Below are positions 45,201 to 53,711 of a DNA stretch of 64,000 nucleotides, in pieces (position 1 is the first letter of the stretch; every line of letters starts with the position of its first letter). Position numbers and translations under genes: made by a program. The notes under the pieces are model-generated. The model had not been told where the DNA came from. It saw only the letters and a list, made by a program, of their open reading frames with translations, and did no database searches. Source of the stretch: Pseudopyrenochaeta lycopersici (Eukaryota > Ascomycota > Dothideomycetes > Pleosporales > Pseudopyrenochaetaceae); contig NHZP01000083.1 of NCBI GenBank assembly GCA_003313425.1, positions 62,001-126,000 of the forward strand, in the 5' to 3' direction.

Positions 45201-47052
45201 AGAATACCGTCGGTGGAAGATGATGCGGTTGGTGGACGTAGACGCCGAGTTGAAGAATTTGTTGGGGGACCAGGCCGAATTCCGCAGCGTCCAAAGGCCA
45301 GCCATCCAAGCGATTATGCAGCACAAGAGCCCAGTAGTAGCCATCATGGGCACAGGGGCCGGCAAGAGCGTGTTGTTCATGTTGCCAGCGTCGGTGTCCA
45401 CCGGGGTGACGATCGTGATTGTTCCGTTGGTTGCATTGCGGTTCGACATGAAAGAGCGGTGCGAGCAGTTGGGCATTGTCAGTGCAGAATGGAACAGTCG
45501 ACGGCCGCACGAGTCCGCGCAAGTCATGTTTGTAACGCCCGAGGCAGCGGTGGGCGAGATGTTTGGCGATTACATCACCCGACAGCGGTTGATAGGACGT
45601 TTGGATCGGATTGTGGTGGACGAGTGTCATGCCGTATTAGATTCGTTGGACGGTTTCCGTAGCCGGATGTTGAAGTTGAGAAGTTTGGTTCGAGTGGAGA
45701 CACAGATGGTGTATTTAACGGCGACATTGCGGCCCAGCGAAGAGCAGCAGTTCATCGACGTGATGGGATTACCGTCCAAGAGGCAGTGCCAGTGGTTCCG
45801 CGGACAGACGACGCGTAAGAACATCCGATATCGAGTACATGCGTACGACACAGCCGACGAGCAGCAAGCAGTCCAGCATTTGGTGGAGGATTTGAAGAAT
45901 AAGTACCCGTTGCCCGGCCAGGTTGTTGTGTATTGCGGTTTAGTGAAGCGAACAAAAGACATGGCCAAGAAGTTAGGGGCCGTTTGTTACCATCGGGAAG
46001 TTGGCAGTATCGAAGAGAAGAAGGAGATTGTCAAACAATTAACCAGTGGACAACAGCAGGTGTTCACAGCGACCAACGCGTTAGGGTTAGGGATCGATGC
46101 GCCGACGATCCGCGCGGTAGTTCACATAGGCACAATCCGCAAGATGCGGCATTACGCACAAGAAAGTGGCCGGGCAGGGCGTGATGGTAAGCCGAGTGAG
46201 GCAATCATCATGCGAGGGTATCGGAAAACACGACAAGGGAGGGTGTATGGTAAGTTTGGCAAGGACGTGGAGGCAGAGATGCAGGATTTGATTGCGGGAG
46301 AGGGGTGTATGCGGAAGGTGATTGACCAGGCGATGGATGGGGCGGATGGAGTGGATGGGGTGGACACGCGGTGGGAGTGCGAGGAGGATGAGGAGCGGTG
46401 TCAACGTTGCGCGAGGCCAGGGGTAGGGAGGGCGCAGGAAGAGGAGTGGGTGACAGCAGAAAAGATGGAGTTTGAGCAGCAGGGCAGGGGGCGGAAATGG
46501 TTGGCGGAGCAAGAGATGGAGCGGCAGTGCAGAGAAGCAGCAGAGGTGGAGGCATTGGTGGAGTTGATGGAGGAGTGGCGGGTAGGGTGTCAGTTGTGCC
46601 GGGCGTGGGGGGAAGATGGAAGGGGACATGAGTTGGAGGATTGCGTTCACGAGCAGGCGGAGAACGCGCGAGAAGGGTGCGAGAGGTTCCAGAAGGATTG
46701 GATTTATGTTAAGTTTTCATGTTGTTATGATTGTAAATTGCCGCAGGCGTTATGCAGGAGTTTTGAGATGGATATCATGGATGGGGGGTACAGAAAAAAG
46801 GCAGGGAGAAGATGTCAGTACGAGGGCGTGTTGATGAAGACATTGGTAGTGGCGTTAATGCGGGAGGTGTTTAAGGTTCCGGAGTTTTTTCACGGGGCGA
46901 TAAAAGAGGATGGGGTTGCGGGGGGGTTGGGGTTTGAGGAGGACGAGGAGGACGAGGAGGACGAGGACGAGGTTGTTGGGGGACATTCCGGGCGATCGTG
47001 CAATGGGGGAGCGGGAGGAAGCGATGGGGAGGGATTGAAGGGAACAAGTTGA
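42289..47052 (+). CDS. Telomere-linked RecQ-like DEAH-box helicase
   Basis: 1,587 residues, one uninterrupted frame. N-terminal zinc-finger-like patterns lie at C19...H34/H39 and C92-x2-C95...H108-x4-H113. Residues about 200-950 form a large family-specific region with acidic patches. The superfamily-2 helicase core has Walker A G1021-T-G-A-G-K-S, D1111-E-C-H, Y-L-T-A-T, G-L-G-I-D-A-P and motif VI Q1291-E-S-G-R-A-G-R-D-G. A Cys-rich segment and an acidic tail follow. It would unwind DNA using ATP. Family knowledge: RecQ-like genes next to telomeres, transcribed towards them, are known in several fungi (TLH type). Odd: no CT dinucleotide in 4.76 kb, so every Leu is TTA or TTG, and no codon is GCT, ACT, CCT or TCT. 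The gene is otherwise intact. Confidence 0.85.
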   Translation: MEQFTSIFEYLPAQRIAVCKSHQQGVIKSQLKTHLDTKHQEYVRRTRWEIVEVVQAEASLQQWAMTQDEVVYPSPESSPLPHLPVYHDGLRCQQCPYVNRSIKRIQEHCRQEHGWKGDSRPKPGRPSGTRTMWATVSCQKFQNTSKMGRLFEVSAATEAQHTGDADVDVSRAIEESLVQATAQLEELEEKKNSTIQANDDRYDFSKWLDRAGWARHLKGLKRDWLLTMATKPTTKERALYEVCWAARMVMWRAQQASKASVVGLPAMMYINRREFGGKGNEKPFNAQQTGKTMVRYSNWWLEIISYIWRTHELPVVSSRNDDVEVEGKRPPYHISGRQDMWLQKIKMIVGRDQEEDWFEEMESDGEGDEERLDETQEEELEGHVLQFMLALLDHFLGDSEYTSALISGMAVLGISAEDGWLSPLVYTPKQAAIVNTSRMLVLYKSTQLRQQEVGKLMAEGWGAEDAKAMAPSHFHLVQEMAQRFMTLTDYNGKPTPIDYIQRLKAFGFHIRYNTNAEGVVDWNGDTLLYRNIRFSMPQMRSMIHGTMASTRQQIVRDLMLLQIDDEGAIAKDTTALPVIDWARLVDNAAEQRVGWSFMEDPRNKNATSVDDPKQWLAQRVQKEKAIQNSFIDVEVTRAALPRGGSVVWLRDRIQAYGQAMKEARHKLAALVHMTGGAPARATELVTVKYKNSANGDSRGIFIEDGLVVFVTKYHKNIGQSGNGKVIHRYLPREVGELVVYYLWFASPFWHQIEGAVRGKAVDTSAYMWEPQPEQGWQKPERKRRRGAESVQCRSKSAKRDSRCRSVGRASQDSWEEGAESGDDTEQPDDQQRPIELWNTNRVKHAMQKASLPHMGVKLNVQAWRHGTKAMYRRYIHNRAAVKAFLDADEDSDGSENEDEFFDIQTGHGSRMAGGIYGRPVTEAMFSVEAKRVGLRLASMEWHAFLQIPSTMSMKPRKGTQAAAARKEAVEEEYRRWKMMRLVDVDAELKNLLGDQAEFRSVQRPAIQAIMQHKSPVVAIMGTGAGKSVLFMLPASVSTGVTIVIVPLVALRFDMKERCEQLGIVSAEWNSRRPHESAQVMFVTPEAAVGEMFGDYITRQRLIGRLDRIVVDECHAVLDSLDGFRSRMLKLRSLVRVETQMVYLTATLRPSEEQQFIDVMGLPSKRQCQWFRGQTTRKNIRYRVHAYDTADEQQAVQHLVEDLKNKYPLPGQVVVYCGLVKRTKDMAKKLGAVCYHREVGSIEEKKEIVKQLTSGQQQVFTATNALGLGIDAPTIRAVVHIGTIRKMRHYAQESGRAGRDGKPSEAIIMRGYRKTRQGRVYGKFGKDVEAEMQDLIAGEGCMRKVIDQAMDGADGVDGVDTRWECEEDEERCQRCARPGVGRAQEEEWVTAEKMEFEQQGRGRKWLAEQEMERQCREAAEVEALVELMEEWRVGCQLCRAWGEDGRGHELEDCVHEQAENAREGCERFQKDWIYVKFSCCYDCKLPQALCRSFEMDIMDGGYRKKAGRRCQYEGVLMKTLVVALMREVFKVPEFFHGAIKEDGVAGGLGFEEDEEDEEDEDEVVGGHSGRSCNGGAGGSDGEGLKGTS

Positions 47053-47239
47053 GTTGGATTATTGGGAGGATTGTTGGGTGTTTGAAGGGTTAGGGTCACG
47101 TGAGTGGCATGAGACCCCAGTGGGATCCGGAGTGACATTTTCAAAACAGTACAGTATAACGTAATAGAGGCAGTAGCAGTACAGGGTTTGTAAGGGTGTA
47201 AGGAGTGTTTTTGATAGTTATTTGATAAGAGTTGGGGTT
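47053..47239. other. Helicase 3' flank
   Basis: Non-coding, CT-free DNA between the helicase stop and the minisatellite. TTGTTGGGTGTTTGAAGGGTTAG near 47,070 hints at degenerate telomeric sequence. No gene seen. Confidence 0.4.
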
Positions 47240-47425
47240 AATGCCCGTACAATAATCCCAGGGAAGACGTAAACACCCGTACAAGAATTTGCAGGGGAGT
47301 AGAGGGAAGCCCGTACAAGGATTTAGGGGAGAAGGTAGATGTTCGTACAAGGATTGCAGAGAGAAGTGGGATGCCCGTATAAGAATTTACAGGAGAAGTT
47401 GGACGTCCGTACAAGGATTGTATGG
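47240..47425. repeat. Minisatellite, about 33-bp period, 6 copies
   Basis: CCCGTACAA or a one-base variant recurs at about 47,243, 47,276, 47,310, 47,342, 47,373 and 47,406. Each copy is followed by a GATT/ATTT-type stretch and AGGGGAGAAG-like purines. A further partial copy lies near 47,506. Even the spacer bases avoid CT. Confidence 0.7.
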
Positions 47426-48180
47426 AGTAGTTAAATAAGGGAGGGAGAGAGATTTGAAGAGTTGAATGAAGGGAGGGAAAGAGATTTAAAGGAGAGGAGG
47501 GGAATGCCCGTATAAGAATCCCAGGGGAGAGGTAACCCGTCCGGTGCAGAACGCGGAGCGTAACAGAGGGATGGGGGTTTGGGCCCGTAAGGTGTCATAA
47601 GAAGAAAGGAGGGGAAAGAGGGAGAGAAGGGGTACCCGAACCCGAAGGGCAGAGGAAACCCGTAGGGTGTAATAGAAGGGGAGGCGTAAAAGGTAGGGTA
47701 AGTTCCGGCCCCAGCAGGGGCGGAAGTTACGGGCAACAAAGCGATATAAAAAACAGGGGTAAGTAAGGTAGGGTGGAGAGGGCAGCAAGGATGGAGGGCA
47801 AGAAAGGGTTGCAGAAGCAAGGTAAGAAGGTAGAGAGTGGGCGGACAGTAGGTAGACGTTAGGTGCAGGTAGGAGGAGTTCCGGCGCCGTCAGGGACGGA
47901 ATTTGGGAGTAGTAAGGAATAGTAAAGTTCCGTTCGGGCCGGAACCGAAATCAGAAAGGTAGCCCCGACCCGTTCAGTAGTATGTTGTAGCCGTAGAGAA
48001 GAGGCCCGTAGAGAAGACGAACAAGGCAGGTAGCCAGTTAGTGTAAGAGGAAAGGAGAAGAAGAGGGGAAACCGTCCGGTGTAGGAGAAATGAAGGGTTA
48101 GGCGGTGAGCCCGTCCGTGCAGGAAAAGAAGCCGAACACAGCGGGTTGGTAAGGATATAAAGTAGAAAGAAGAGTTTGGA
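47426..48180. repeat. Degenerate subtelomeric repeats, C still present
   Basis: G-rich DNA with recurring CCCGTCCGGTGCAG, AGTTCCGGCC and CCGTA motifs (for example near 47,537, 47,701, 47,935 and 48,070). C occurs only as CA, CC or CG. A minus-strand open frame of 129 codons here is an artefact of missing AG on that strand, not a gene. Confidence 0.55.
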
Positions 48181-49924
48181 TTATATTAGTAAAAGAAGGT
48201 TTAGGTTTTAAAGTAAGGCAGATTAGGAAAAAGTATAATGTTTTAATAAAGTAGATTGCAGGGGAAGAAGGCGAAGAAATGAGGATTAGGGTTTTAGAGG
48301 TAAAGAGAAGGTTAGAGTGGTAGGAAAGAGGTAAAGGGGAATGTTAAAAGCGAAAAAAAGGGAGAAGAGAGTTGTAGAGAAGAGAAAAGGGCGGTGAGAG
48401 TTGGGAGGACAGGTAAAGATGAAGTTAAAAAAGTTGTGAAAGGGAGGTAAGTAGAGAAAACAGGAGAAGGTAGAGAGAGTAGAGAAAGTAGAGTAGGAGA
48501 AAAGAGAAGAAGAGAAAGAAGAGAAAAGAAGAGTAAGATAAGAGTAAAAATAGAAGAAGGAAAGGGTAAAGTGGTAAAACGAGTTAGTTTGGTAAGAAAA
48601 GAAGAAAGGCAAAAAGGGTAAGAGTAAGTAGAAGAAAAGAGTAGTTTAGTAGTTAAAAGAGGGTTATAAAGAAAGAAGAGAGTAAGGGAGAGGTAGAGGG
48701 TAAGGGAGAAAGTAGAAGTGAGGGTTGTAGGGGCGTAGAAGGGTAGGGGAGAGGGTTAGAGTTAAAAGAAAGAGGTAAGGGGGAAGGTTAAAGAGAAGAA
48801 AAGAGAAGAAGAGGAGGAAAGAAAAGGTAGTAAGTGTTAGAAGAGGGGAAAGAGGTTGAGAGAGTGTAAGAGTAAGGGTTTGGAAGGTTAAAAGAGTTAG
48901 AGTCGTAGGAAAGGATAAGAAGGTAAGTTGAAAGAGAAAAAAGAGAAAAGAAAAAGAGTTGCAGGAAAGAGAAAAGAAGGTTAAAAGTAGAGGGAAAAGG
49001 GAAGGTAAGAGTTAGAAGGAGAAGTAGAGAGAAAGTAAAAGAAGTTTAACAAGGGAGGTAAGTTGTAAAAAGGAGAGAGTAGAGAAAGTAGAGTAGAGAA
49101 GAAGAGAAGAGGAAGGAAAAAAGTAAGTAGAGAGTAGGTGCAAGTGTGAGAGAGAAAGTAAAGAAAAGTAGAGGGGTAAAGTTGTAAAAGTCGTAGAAAA
49201 AAGAGAAAAGAAGAGTAAGAGAAGAGTAAAAAAAGGAGAAGGAAAAAGAGGAAAGAGTAAAAGGATAAGTTTAGTAAGAAAAGAGTAAATAGAAGAAAAG
49301 AGGGTTATGGTTTGAGAAGAGAGTAAGGGAGAGGGAGAGGGTAAAAAAAGAGAGGGTTATGGTTTTGAGAGAAAGAGAGTAAGGTTTAGAGAGGGAAAAG
49401 TAGGGAAAAGTAGAGAGTAGGGGAAAAGGAGTAAGTTAAAGAGAGAAGGTAAAAAGAAGTGTATAGTAAAGTAAAGGAGAAAAGAGAGAAGAGTAAAAAA
49501 AAAGTAGAAATAGAGAAGGGTTAGTTTAAGAGAGAAAGAGTTTAAAAAGAGAAGAGAGTTTTGTTAGATAGAAAAGGGAGAAGGAGGATAGAAGTGGGAG
49601 TAAAGGGTAGGAAAGAGAGGAGAAAGAAAGAGAGTAGAGGGTGAGGGAGAGTAAGAGTAAGGGTGAGGGAGAGTAAGAGTGAGGGTGAGGGAGAGTAAGA
49701 GTGAGGGTGAGGGAGGAGGAGAGGGTTAGGGTTTTAGAAGAAGGAGAGGGTTAAGGTTTTAAGAGAAGTAAGGGAAAGGGGTTAGAGAGAGGGAGAGAGA
49801 AGTTAAATAGTAGAAAGAAGAGTAAAAAAAGGATGAGGAAAAAGTAAGGTGTTTAGAGAAAGTAAGGTAGTAAGGAAAGAGTAAAGAAAGAGAAGAAAAA
49901 GAAGGGTTAGTTTTTTAAGAAAGG

Positions 49925-50035
49925 AGGGAGAGAGTAGAAGTTGGGAGAGAGTAGAAGTTAGGAGAGAGTAGAAGTTAGGAGAGAGTAGAAGTTGGGAGAG
50001 AGTAGAAGTTGGGAGAGAGTAGAAGTTGGGAGAGT
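49925..50035. repeat. GAGAGAGTAGAAGTTGG tandem repeat
   Basis: Six or seven copies of an 18-19-bp unit (GGGAGAGAGTAGAAGTT with G/A variation) in a row. Confidence 0.75.
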
Positions 50036-50059
50036 TGGGGTTGTAGAAGTAAAAGGCAG

Positions 50060-50063
<4 letters not shown>

Positions 50064-50117
<54 letters not shown>
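50064..50117. repeat. (AAG)18 microsatellite
   Basis: 54 nt of perfect AAG triplets. Perfect purine triplet runs of this kind can form triplexes. Confidence 0.9.
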
Positions 50118-50119
<2 letters not shown>

Positions 50120-51119
50120 GGAGAGAGTGTAAGGGAAGAGAGGTAAACAGGCGGAAAAGTAGAGGTTTAAGAAGAGTAGGAAAAGAAAAGAGAGGTAGGA
50201 GTTAGGAGTAAAGAGTAGAGGAGAGAAAGTAGAAGTAAAGGGATGTAGGGGTTGAGAAGGGTTAGAGTAGTAAGAAAGGCAGGGAAAGAGTAAAAGGGGG
50301 AAGAAAGTGTAAGGGAGAGGGTTAGAGTTGTAGGAAAGGTTAAGGGGGTTAGTTAAAAAAGAGAAAAGAAGAGTAAAAGTAGAGGAAAAAGGGAAGGTAA
50401 TAGTTAGAAGAAGAGGTAGAGAAAAAGTAAAAGAAGTTTAGAAAGGAAGGTAGGTTATAAAAAGAAGAGAGTAGAGAGTATGTAGAAGTGTGAAAAAATA
50501 AGTAAAGAAAAGTAGGAGGAAAAAAAAAGTAGAGAGGTAAAGTTGTAAAGGTAGTAGGAAAAAGAGTAAAAAGAAGAAAAGAAGAAAAGAGGAAAGTAAG
50601 TAAAAAAGAAAAGAAAAAAGTTGAGGAAGAGAAGAGGAGGTGGAAGAAAAGGGTTGTTAAGAAGTAAAAGGGAGAGTTAAAAAGGAAGAAAAGAGTAAGG
50701 AAGAGAGGGAGAGGTTAAAAGGAGTAAGAGTGTAGTAGAGTAAGAAAGGGAGGGTTAGGGTTGTAAGAAGAGAGAAGTTTAAGTTTAAGGTAAAGGAAGG
50801 AGTTATAGAGAAGAAGGAGAGGGGGGAGGAAGGAGAAGAAAAGGGTAAAGAGTAGGAAAGAGAGGGTAAGCAAGTAAGGTAAGGTGTAAAGAGTTGGAAG
50901 TAGGGGTAAAGAAAAAGAGGGGAGGTAAAAGGTAAGAAAGAGAGGTAAAAGAGAGGGGGGGAGTTAGGTAGTAGAGGAGAGGAGTAAAAGAGAGAAAAGG
51001 GTAAAAAAAGAAGGGGTTGTAGTAGAGTTAAAAGGGAGTTAAAGGTGTAGGAGAAGTAGGTGTGAAGTTAGAAGAGTAGTAAAGGGTTAAGAAAGAAGGT
51101 AGTGAGGGTAGGAGAAAGG

Positions 51120-51195
51120 AAAAGAGGGAGAGGGTTAGGGTTTTAGAGGAGGAGAGGGTTAGGGTTTTAGAGGAGGAAAGGGTTAGGGTTTTAAG
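51120..51195. repeat. Telomere-like GGTTAGGGTTTTAGAGGAG repeats
   Basis: Three consecutive units containing TTAGGGTTTT separated by AGAGGAGGA/GAGA purines. Confidence 0.7.
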
Positions 51196-51756
51196 AGAAA
51201 GAGAGTAGGGGAAAAAGAGAGAGGTAAAGAGAGAAAGTAGAAGAAAAGAAGAGTAGAGTAAAGTAAAGAAGAGAAGAAAGGATAAGAGTAAGGAAAAAAA
51301 GTAGAAGAAGTAAAGAAAAAGAGAAGAGAGTTTTGTTAGAAAGGTAGAAGGAAGAGTAAAGAGTAGGAAAGGGAGGGAGAAAGAAAGAGGGAGAGGGTAA
51401 GGGTAAGGATGAGGGAGAGTAAGAGAGAGGTAGAGGGTGAGGGAGAGTAAGAGTGAGGGTAAGAGAGAGGGTAAGGGAGAGGTAGAGGGTGAGGGAGAGT
51501 AAGGGTAAGGGAGAGGGAGGGTAAGGGTAAGGGAGAGGGAGAGTAAGAGTAAGGGTAAGAGTGAGGGGGAGTGAGGGTGAGGGAGAGGTAGAGGGTGAGG
51601 GAGAGGGAGGGTAAGGGAGAGGGAAGGTAAGAGTAAGGGTGAGGGAGAGTAAGAGTAAGGGTAAGGGAGAGGGAGAGGGAGGGTAAGGGTAAGGGTAAGA
51701 GAGAGGTAGAGGGTAAGGGAGAGTGAGAGTAAGGGAGAGGGAGGGTAAGGGTAAGG

Positions 51757-51850
51757 GTTAGGGTTTTGAGAGAGAGAGAGGGTTAGGGTTTTAAGAGAGA
51801 GAGAGGGTTAGGGTTTTAAGAGAAAGAGAGGGTTAGGGTTTTGAGAGAAA
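51757..51850. repeat. Telomere-like GGTTAGGGTTTT repeats
   Basis: Four consecutive units of GGTTAGGGTTTTNAGAGA plus purines, period about 27 bp. They are telomere-derived, probably remnants of former chromosome ends. Confidence 0.75.
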
Positions 51851-52089
51851 GGTAGAGAGTAGTAAAGTAAGAGAAGAAGAAGGGGAGGAGAGGAAGGAGT
51901 AAGAAGAGTTAAGAAGAGAGTAGTTAAGTAGGTGGAAGTAGAGGGAGTTAGAGAGGTTTAGGGGTTTAGAAGAAAGAGAGGTAAAGTAAAGGGAAGTTTT
52001 TTGGAGGGAGGGTGTTTAAAAGAGTTTAAAAGGGTGAAAAGAGTGAAAAGGAGGTAGAAGAGAGAAGGGGGAGGGGTGTTGGGGGTGGA

Positions 52090-52107
52090 TTAGGGTTAGG
52101 GTTAGGG
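52090..52107 (+). repeat. Telomere repeat tract (TTAGGG)3
   Basis: Three perfect TTAGGG units, oriented so that the chromosome end would lie to the right. They are joined without spacer to the first cassette (TTCCTTTCACTAG begins at 52,108). This marks an older chromosome terminus now internal to the window. Confidence 0.85.
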
Positions 52108-52114
52108 TTCCTTT

Positions 52115-52301
52115 CACTAGAAAGTTGTCAAGTGGTCAGGAGCCTTGCGCTCGGGACCACGACGGCTTTACTCTAAGCTCTGGCCGTGACTGGAGGGAAC
52201 AGCGAAGCGTTAAACCACCTGGGGTTTAGGGCAAGAGACCCCGGTAAGCAAAGCATGACATGGATATGTGAGTCAGATGACCATGGGTTGCCACTCTTTT
52301 T
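52115..52301 (+). ncRNA. Cassette C1 5' common region, putative structured RNA
   Basis: Series of hairpins: GTGGTC paired with GACCAC; AAACC-ACCTG-GGTTT; ACAT-GGAT-ATGT; GTC-AGAT-GAC. The C1 versions of these stems differ from those of other cassettes by paired changes. It ends in CTTTTT (T-run), like an RNA polymerase III terminator. CAAGTGG near the start resembles an A-box. No known RNA family is recognised. Confidence 0.5.
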
Positions 52302-52317
52302 ATCAATCAATCATTTG

Positions 52318-52418
52318 ATTGGTCTATGAATATGGACGTAGGGACTAGGCAGTCCGCTGCTCTCTAGGGACTAGCGTGTCTTGGCAAAGAACAGGATGGA
52401 TATGCCTATATATAATAA
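52318..52418 (+). promoter_or_regulatory. Cassette C1 promoter module
   Basis: Inverted CCAAT box (ATTGG, 52,318), palindromic CTAGGGACTAG (52,364-52,374) followed by TCTTGGC, and TATA box TATATATAATAA (52,407-52,418). The gene's ATG is 70 bp after the TATA start. Confidence 0.65.
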
Positions 52419-52476
52419 CAGAGAATCTGTTGCTACGGAGTGTGTTTTTATAGAACACTTCTTTTACGATACTGTG

Positions 52477-53271
52477 ATGGAGTCACACGCTGGAGGCAGT
52501 AACGCGGTTATGGACGTTGGTGTACTGGGTGTCCACGTACGAAGTTGGCTGGACAGCCTTGTTGAAGGGGCTACTGTTCGTGTATTGTCACCATCTGACA
52601 ATCACATGGAGTGGGTGCGGAGGCACATTCACAGTAAGTGGATACTTCCTTTCTTCTAGTTAGGGGGAGGTCCCCCAACTGACAGAGTAGTAGCGTTGGC
52701 GGAGTGCGGCGCGTCGGTCACGTGTGATGTGAAGTTCAATGGGGTTGTATCTTGGTGGATCACCAAGGAGAGCGGATGCCTTCCTACCCAGTGTGTGGAG
52801 GAACAGCACACGGGGTGTTTAAACGCTTATAAGGAACTGTGTGCACGTAGTGTTCCTAGGCAGGCACTTCTCATCTGGAAGGTGAGTTTGTTGAGGGACT
52901 TTACTGTACGTAGTATGGTTGTCTTTGCAGAGCTGTCAGTAGAGACATTGGATGTGTTGGCGCGCAGTTTGCTGTGCCATCTTCATACACGGCGTGGAGA
53001 CCTCGTGCAGGCGGAGGAGGTCGATACGCTCTTTGACGCACTTGATCAAGGGCGATTTTCCAGTAGCGTTGGATGCGGGTGCACCTGGACTATGGAGTGT
53101 GATGACTGTGGACTGCTGTATGAAGGGCAGCCACGTTTTACTCGTTGTGATACGTTTAGTGGGATACGTTTAGGCGGAGAGAATAGGTGGTTTACTGGGC
53201 TCAGTGACGGAGCCGGTGTTGTAAAGCCTTCTAATCTCCCTTGGCTTAGTTGCGGACGCTCTAGGTTGTAG
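52477..53271 (+). CDS. Cassette gene C1, novel WW-TKESG / CxC-CxxC family
   Basis: Model join(52477..52633, 52691..53271), 245 residues. The intron (57 nt) has GTAAGT, branch CTGAC and AG at 52,690; phase 1. I chose ATG 52,477 because it aligns with the other cassettes (ME-S-x-A/T-G) and lies after the TATA box; an in-frame ATG at 52,396 precedes that box. Exon 2 carries SWWITKESG, CV-x-x-QH-x-x-CL, LSVE-x-LDV, the cysteine cluster CGC-x5-CDDC, F-SGI and WLSC near the end. The cysteine cluster could bind zinc. No signal peptide or membrane segment is evident. I do not recognise the family; function unknown. Confidence 0.65.
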
Positions 53272-53497
53272 TCTGTACTCTTGTTATGCAAGAGAGTACA
53301 GTTATGACGTTAAGTGTAGTTCTTTTGGTAAGGTTGCTGTTGTAGAGTTATTCTAAACAGTGGGTTACGAATTAAAAGTAAGTACTTGTATGCATTATGT
53401 TTTTAGTTTTCTTTTCTTTCAAACTGAAAAAAATAGGAGTTGGGTAGAGCAATGTATACTGAGTATATTTTATAGGAGTAGAATAATAGAGGGTTTG

Positions 53498-53664
53498 TGA
53501 CGCCGAGCTTAGTCATCGAGGGTGGGAGCCCTTCAGATGGAACATCGAATCTGCAGAAAAATTGGCTAAGTCCAATTTCCCTGTGGCTGACAGTCACGCA
53601 GGGTCACGTTAGCTGTGGCGCGGGGAGCGCAGACATGGGTCATGTTGGGGCACGGGCCCCCTCC
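53498..53664 (+). other. Cassette C1 3' common region
   Basis: Hairpins in order: AGGGT-GGGA-GCCCT (GNRA-type loop), GATG-GAA-CATC, AATTGG-CTAAGT-CCAATT, and GTGGCT-GAC-AGTCAC. Present in every cassette at the same distance before the boundary. Confidence 0.6.
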
Positions 53665-53711
53665 GACAACTTTCGAGTGCTATATATGATTCCTTTCACT
53701 AGAAAGTTGTC
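53665..53711. repeat. Unit-boundary inverted repeat C1/C2
   Basis: Arms GACAACTTTCGAGTG and CACTAGAAAGTTGTC (one mismatch) enclose a loop ending in the invariant TATATATGATTCCTTT. As DNA it is a stem-loop; seen per unit, the arms are terminal inverted repeats. Confidence 0.85.

Larger units (their letters stand above)
48181..52080. repeat. Purine-rich subtelomeric tract almost without C
   Basis: About 3.9 kb in which the plus strand is nearly all A, G and T; C is rare and never followed by T. It is built of shifting short repeats: GAGGGAGAGTAAGGGTAAG types (49,630-49,730 and 51,380-51,750), an 18-19-bp AGAGTAGAAGTTGGG repeat, AAG triplets and GGTTAGGGTTTT repeats. The tract looks like decayed telomeric and interstitial DNA. 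No coding potential is supported. Confidence 0.8.
42274..52110 (+). other. CT-free strand domain (about 9.8 kb)
   Basis: Reading line by line I find no CT dinucleotide on the plus strand between the one at 42,272-42,273 and the one at 52,111-52,112. The complementary AG is abundant on this strand, so the effect is strand-specific. The domain covers the whole helicase gene and all sub-telomeric repeats and ends at the telomere/array junction. A 280-bp stretch just to its left (41,993-42,271) is also free of CT. Confidence 0.9.
52108..53689 (+). repeat. Cassette C1 (1,582 bp) of the telomere-attached array
   Basis: First unit of the head-to-tail array. It starts in the loop segment TTCCTTTCACTAG right after the telomere repeats, so the TATATATGA half of the loop present at all other unit boundaries is missing here. 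It contains the 5' hairpin region, promoter module, two-exon gene and 3' hairpin region. I see no difference from C4 and C5. Confidence 0.9.

Noticed and set aside
46087..46650. Long minus-strand frames across the helicase gene and its flank (for example 46,087-46,650 and 47,431-47,820)
   Set aside because: They arise because the CT-free plus strand means no AG, hence no TAG stop, on the minus strand; composition is Pro/Leu/Ser-rich and motif-free. The real gene is on the plus strand.
42289..47052. Altered genetic code or CTG reassignment as the reason for missing CTN codons
   Set aside because: The lack of CT extends across codon junctions and into non-coding repeats, so it is a DNA-level effect; other genes in the window use CTN normally.
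52115..52301. Hammerhead, tRNA, 5S rRNA, SRP RNA or telomerase RNA at the 5' common region
   Set aside because: I looked for the hammerhead core, tRNA cloverleaf with B-box, 5S and SRP signatures and a CTAACCC template; none is present.
52381..52659. A 92-codon frame starting at TTG 52,381 as a separate small gene in C1 (and its copies in C4 and C5)
   Set aside because: It overlaps the TATA box and ends inside the intron. It is exon 1 plus upstream and intron sequence, and homologous cassettes place the ATG at 52,477.
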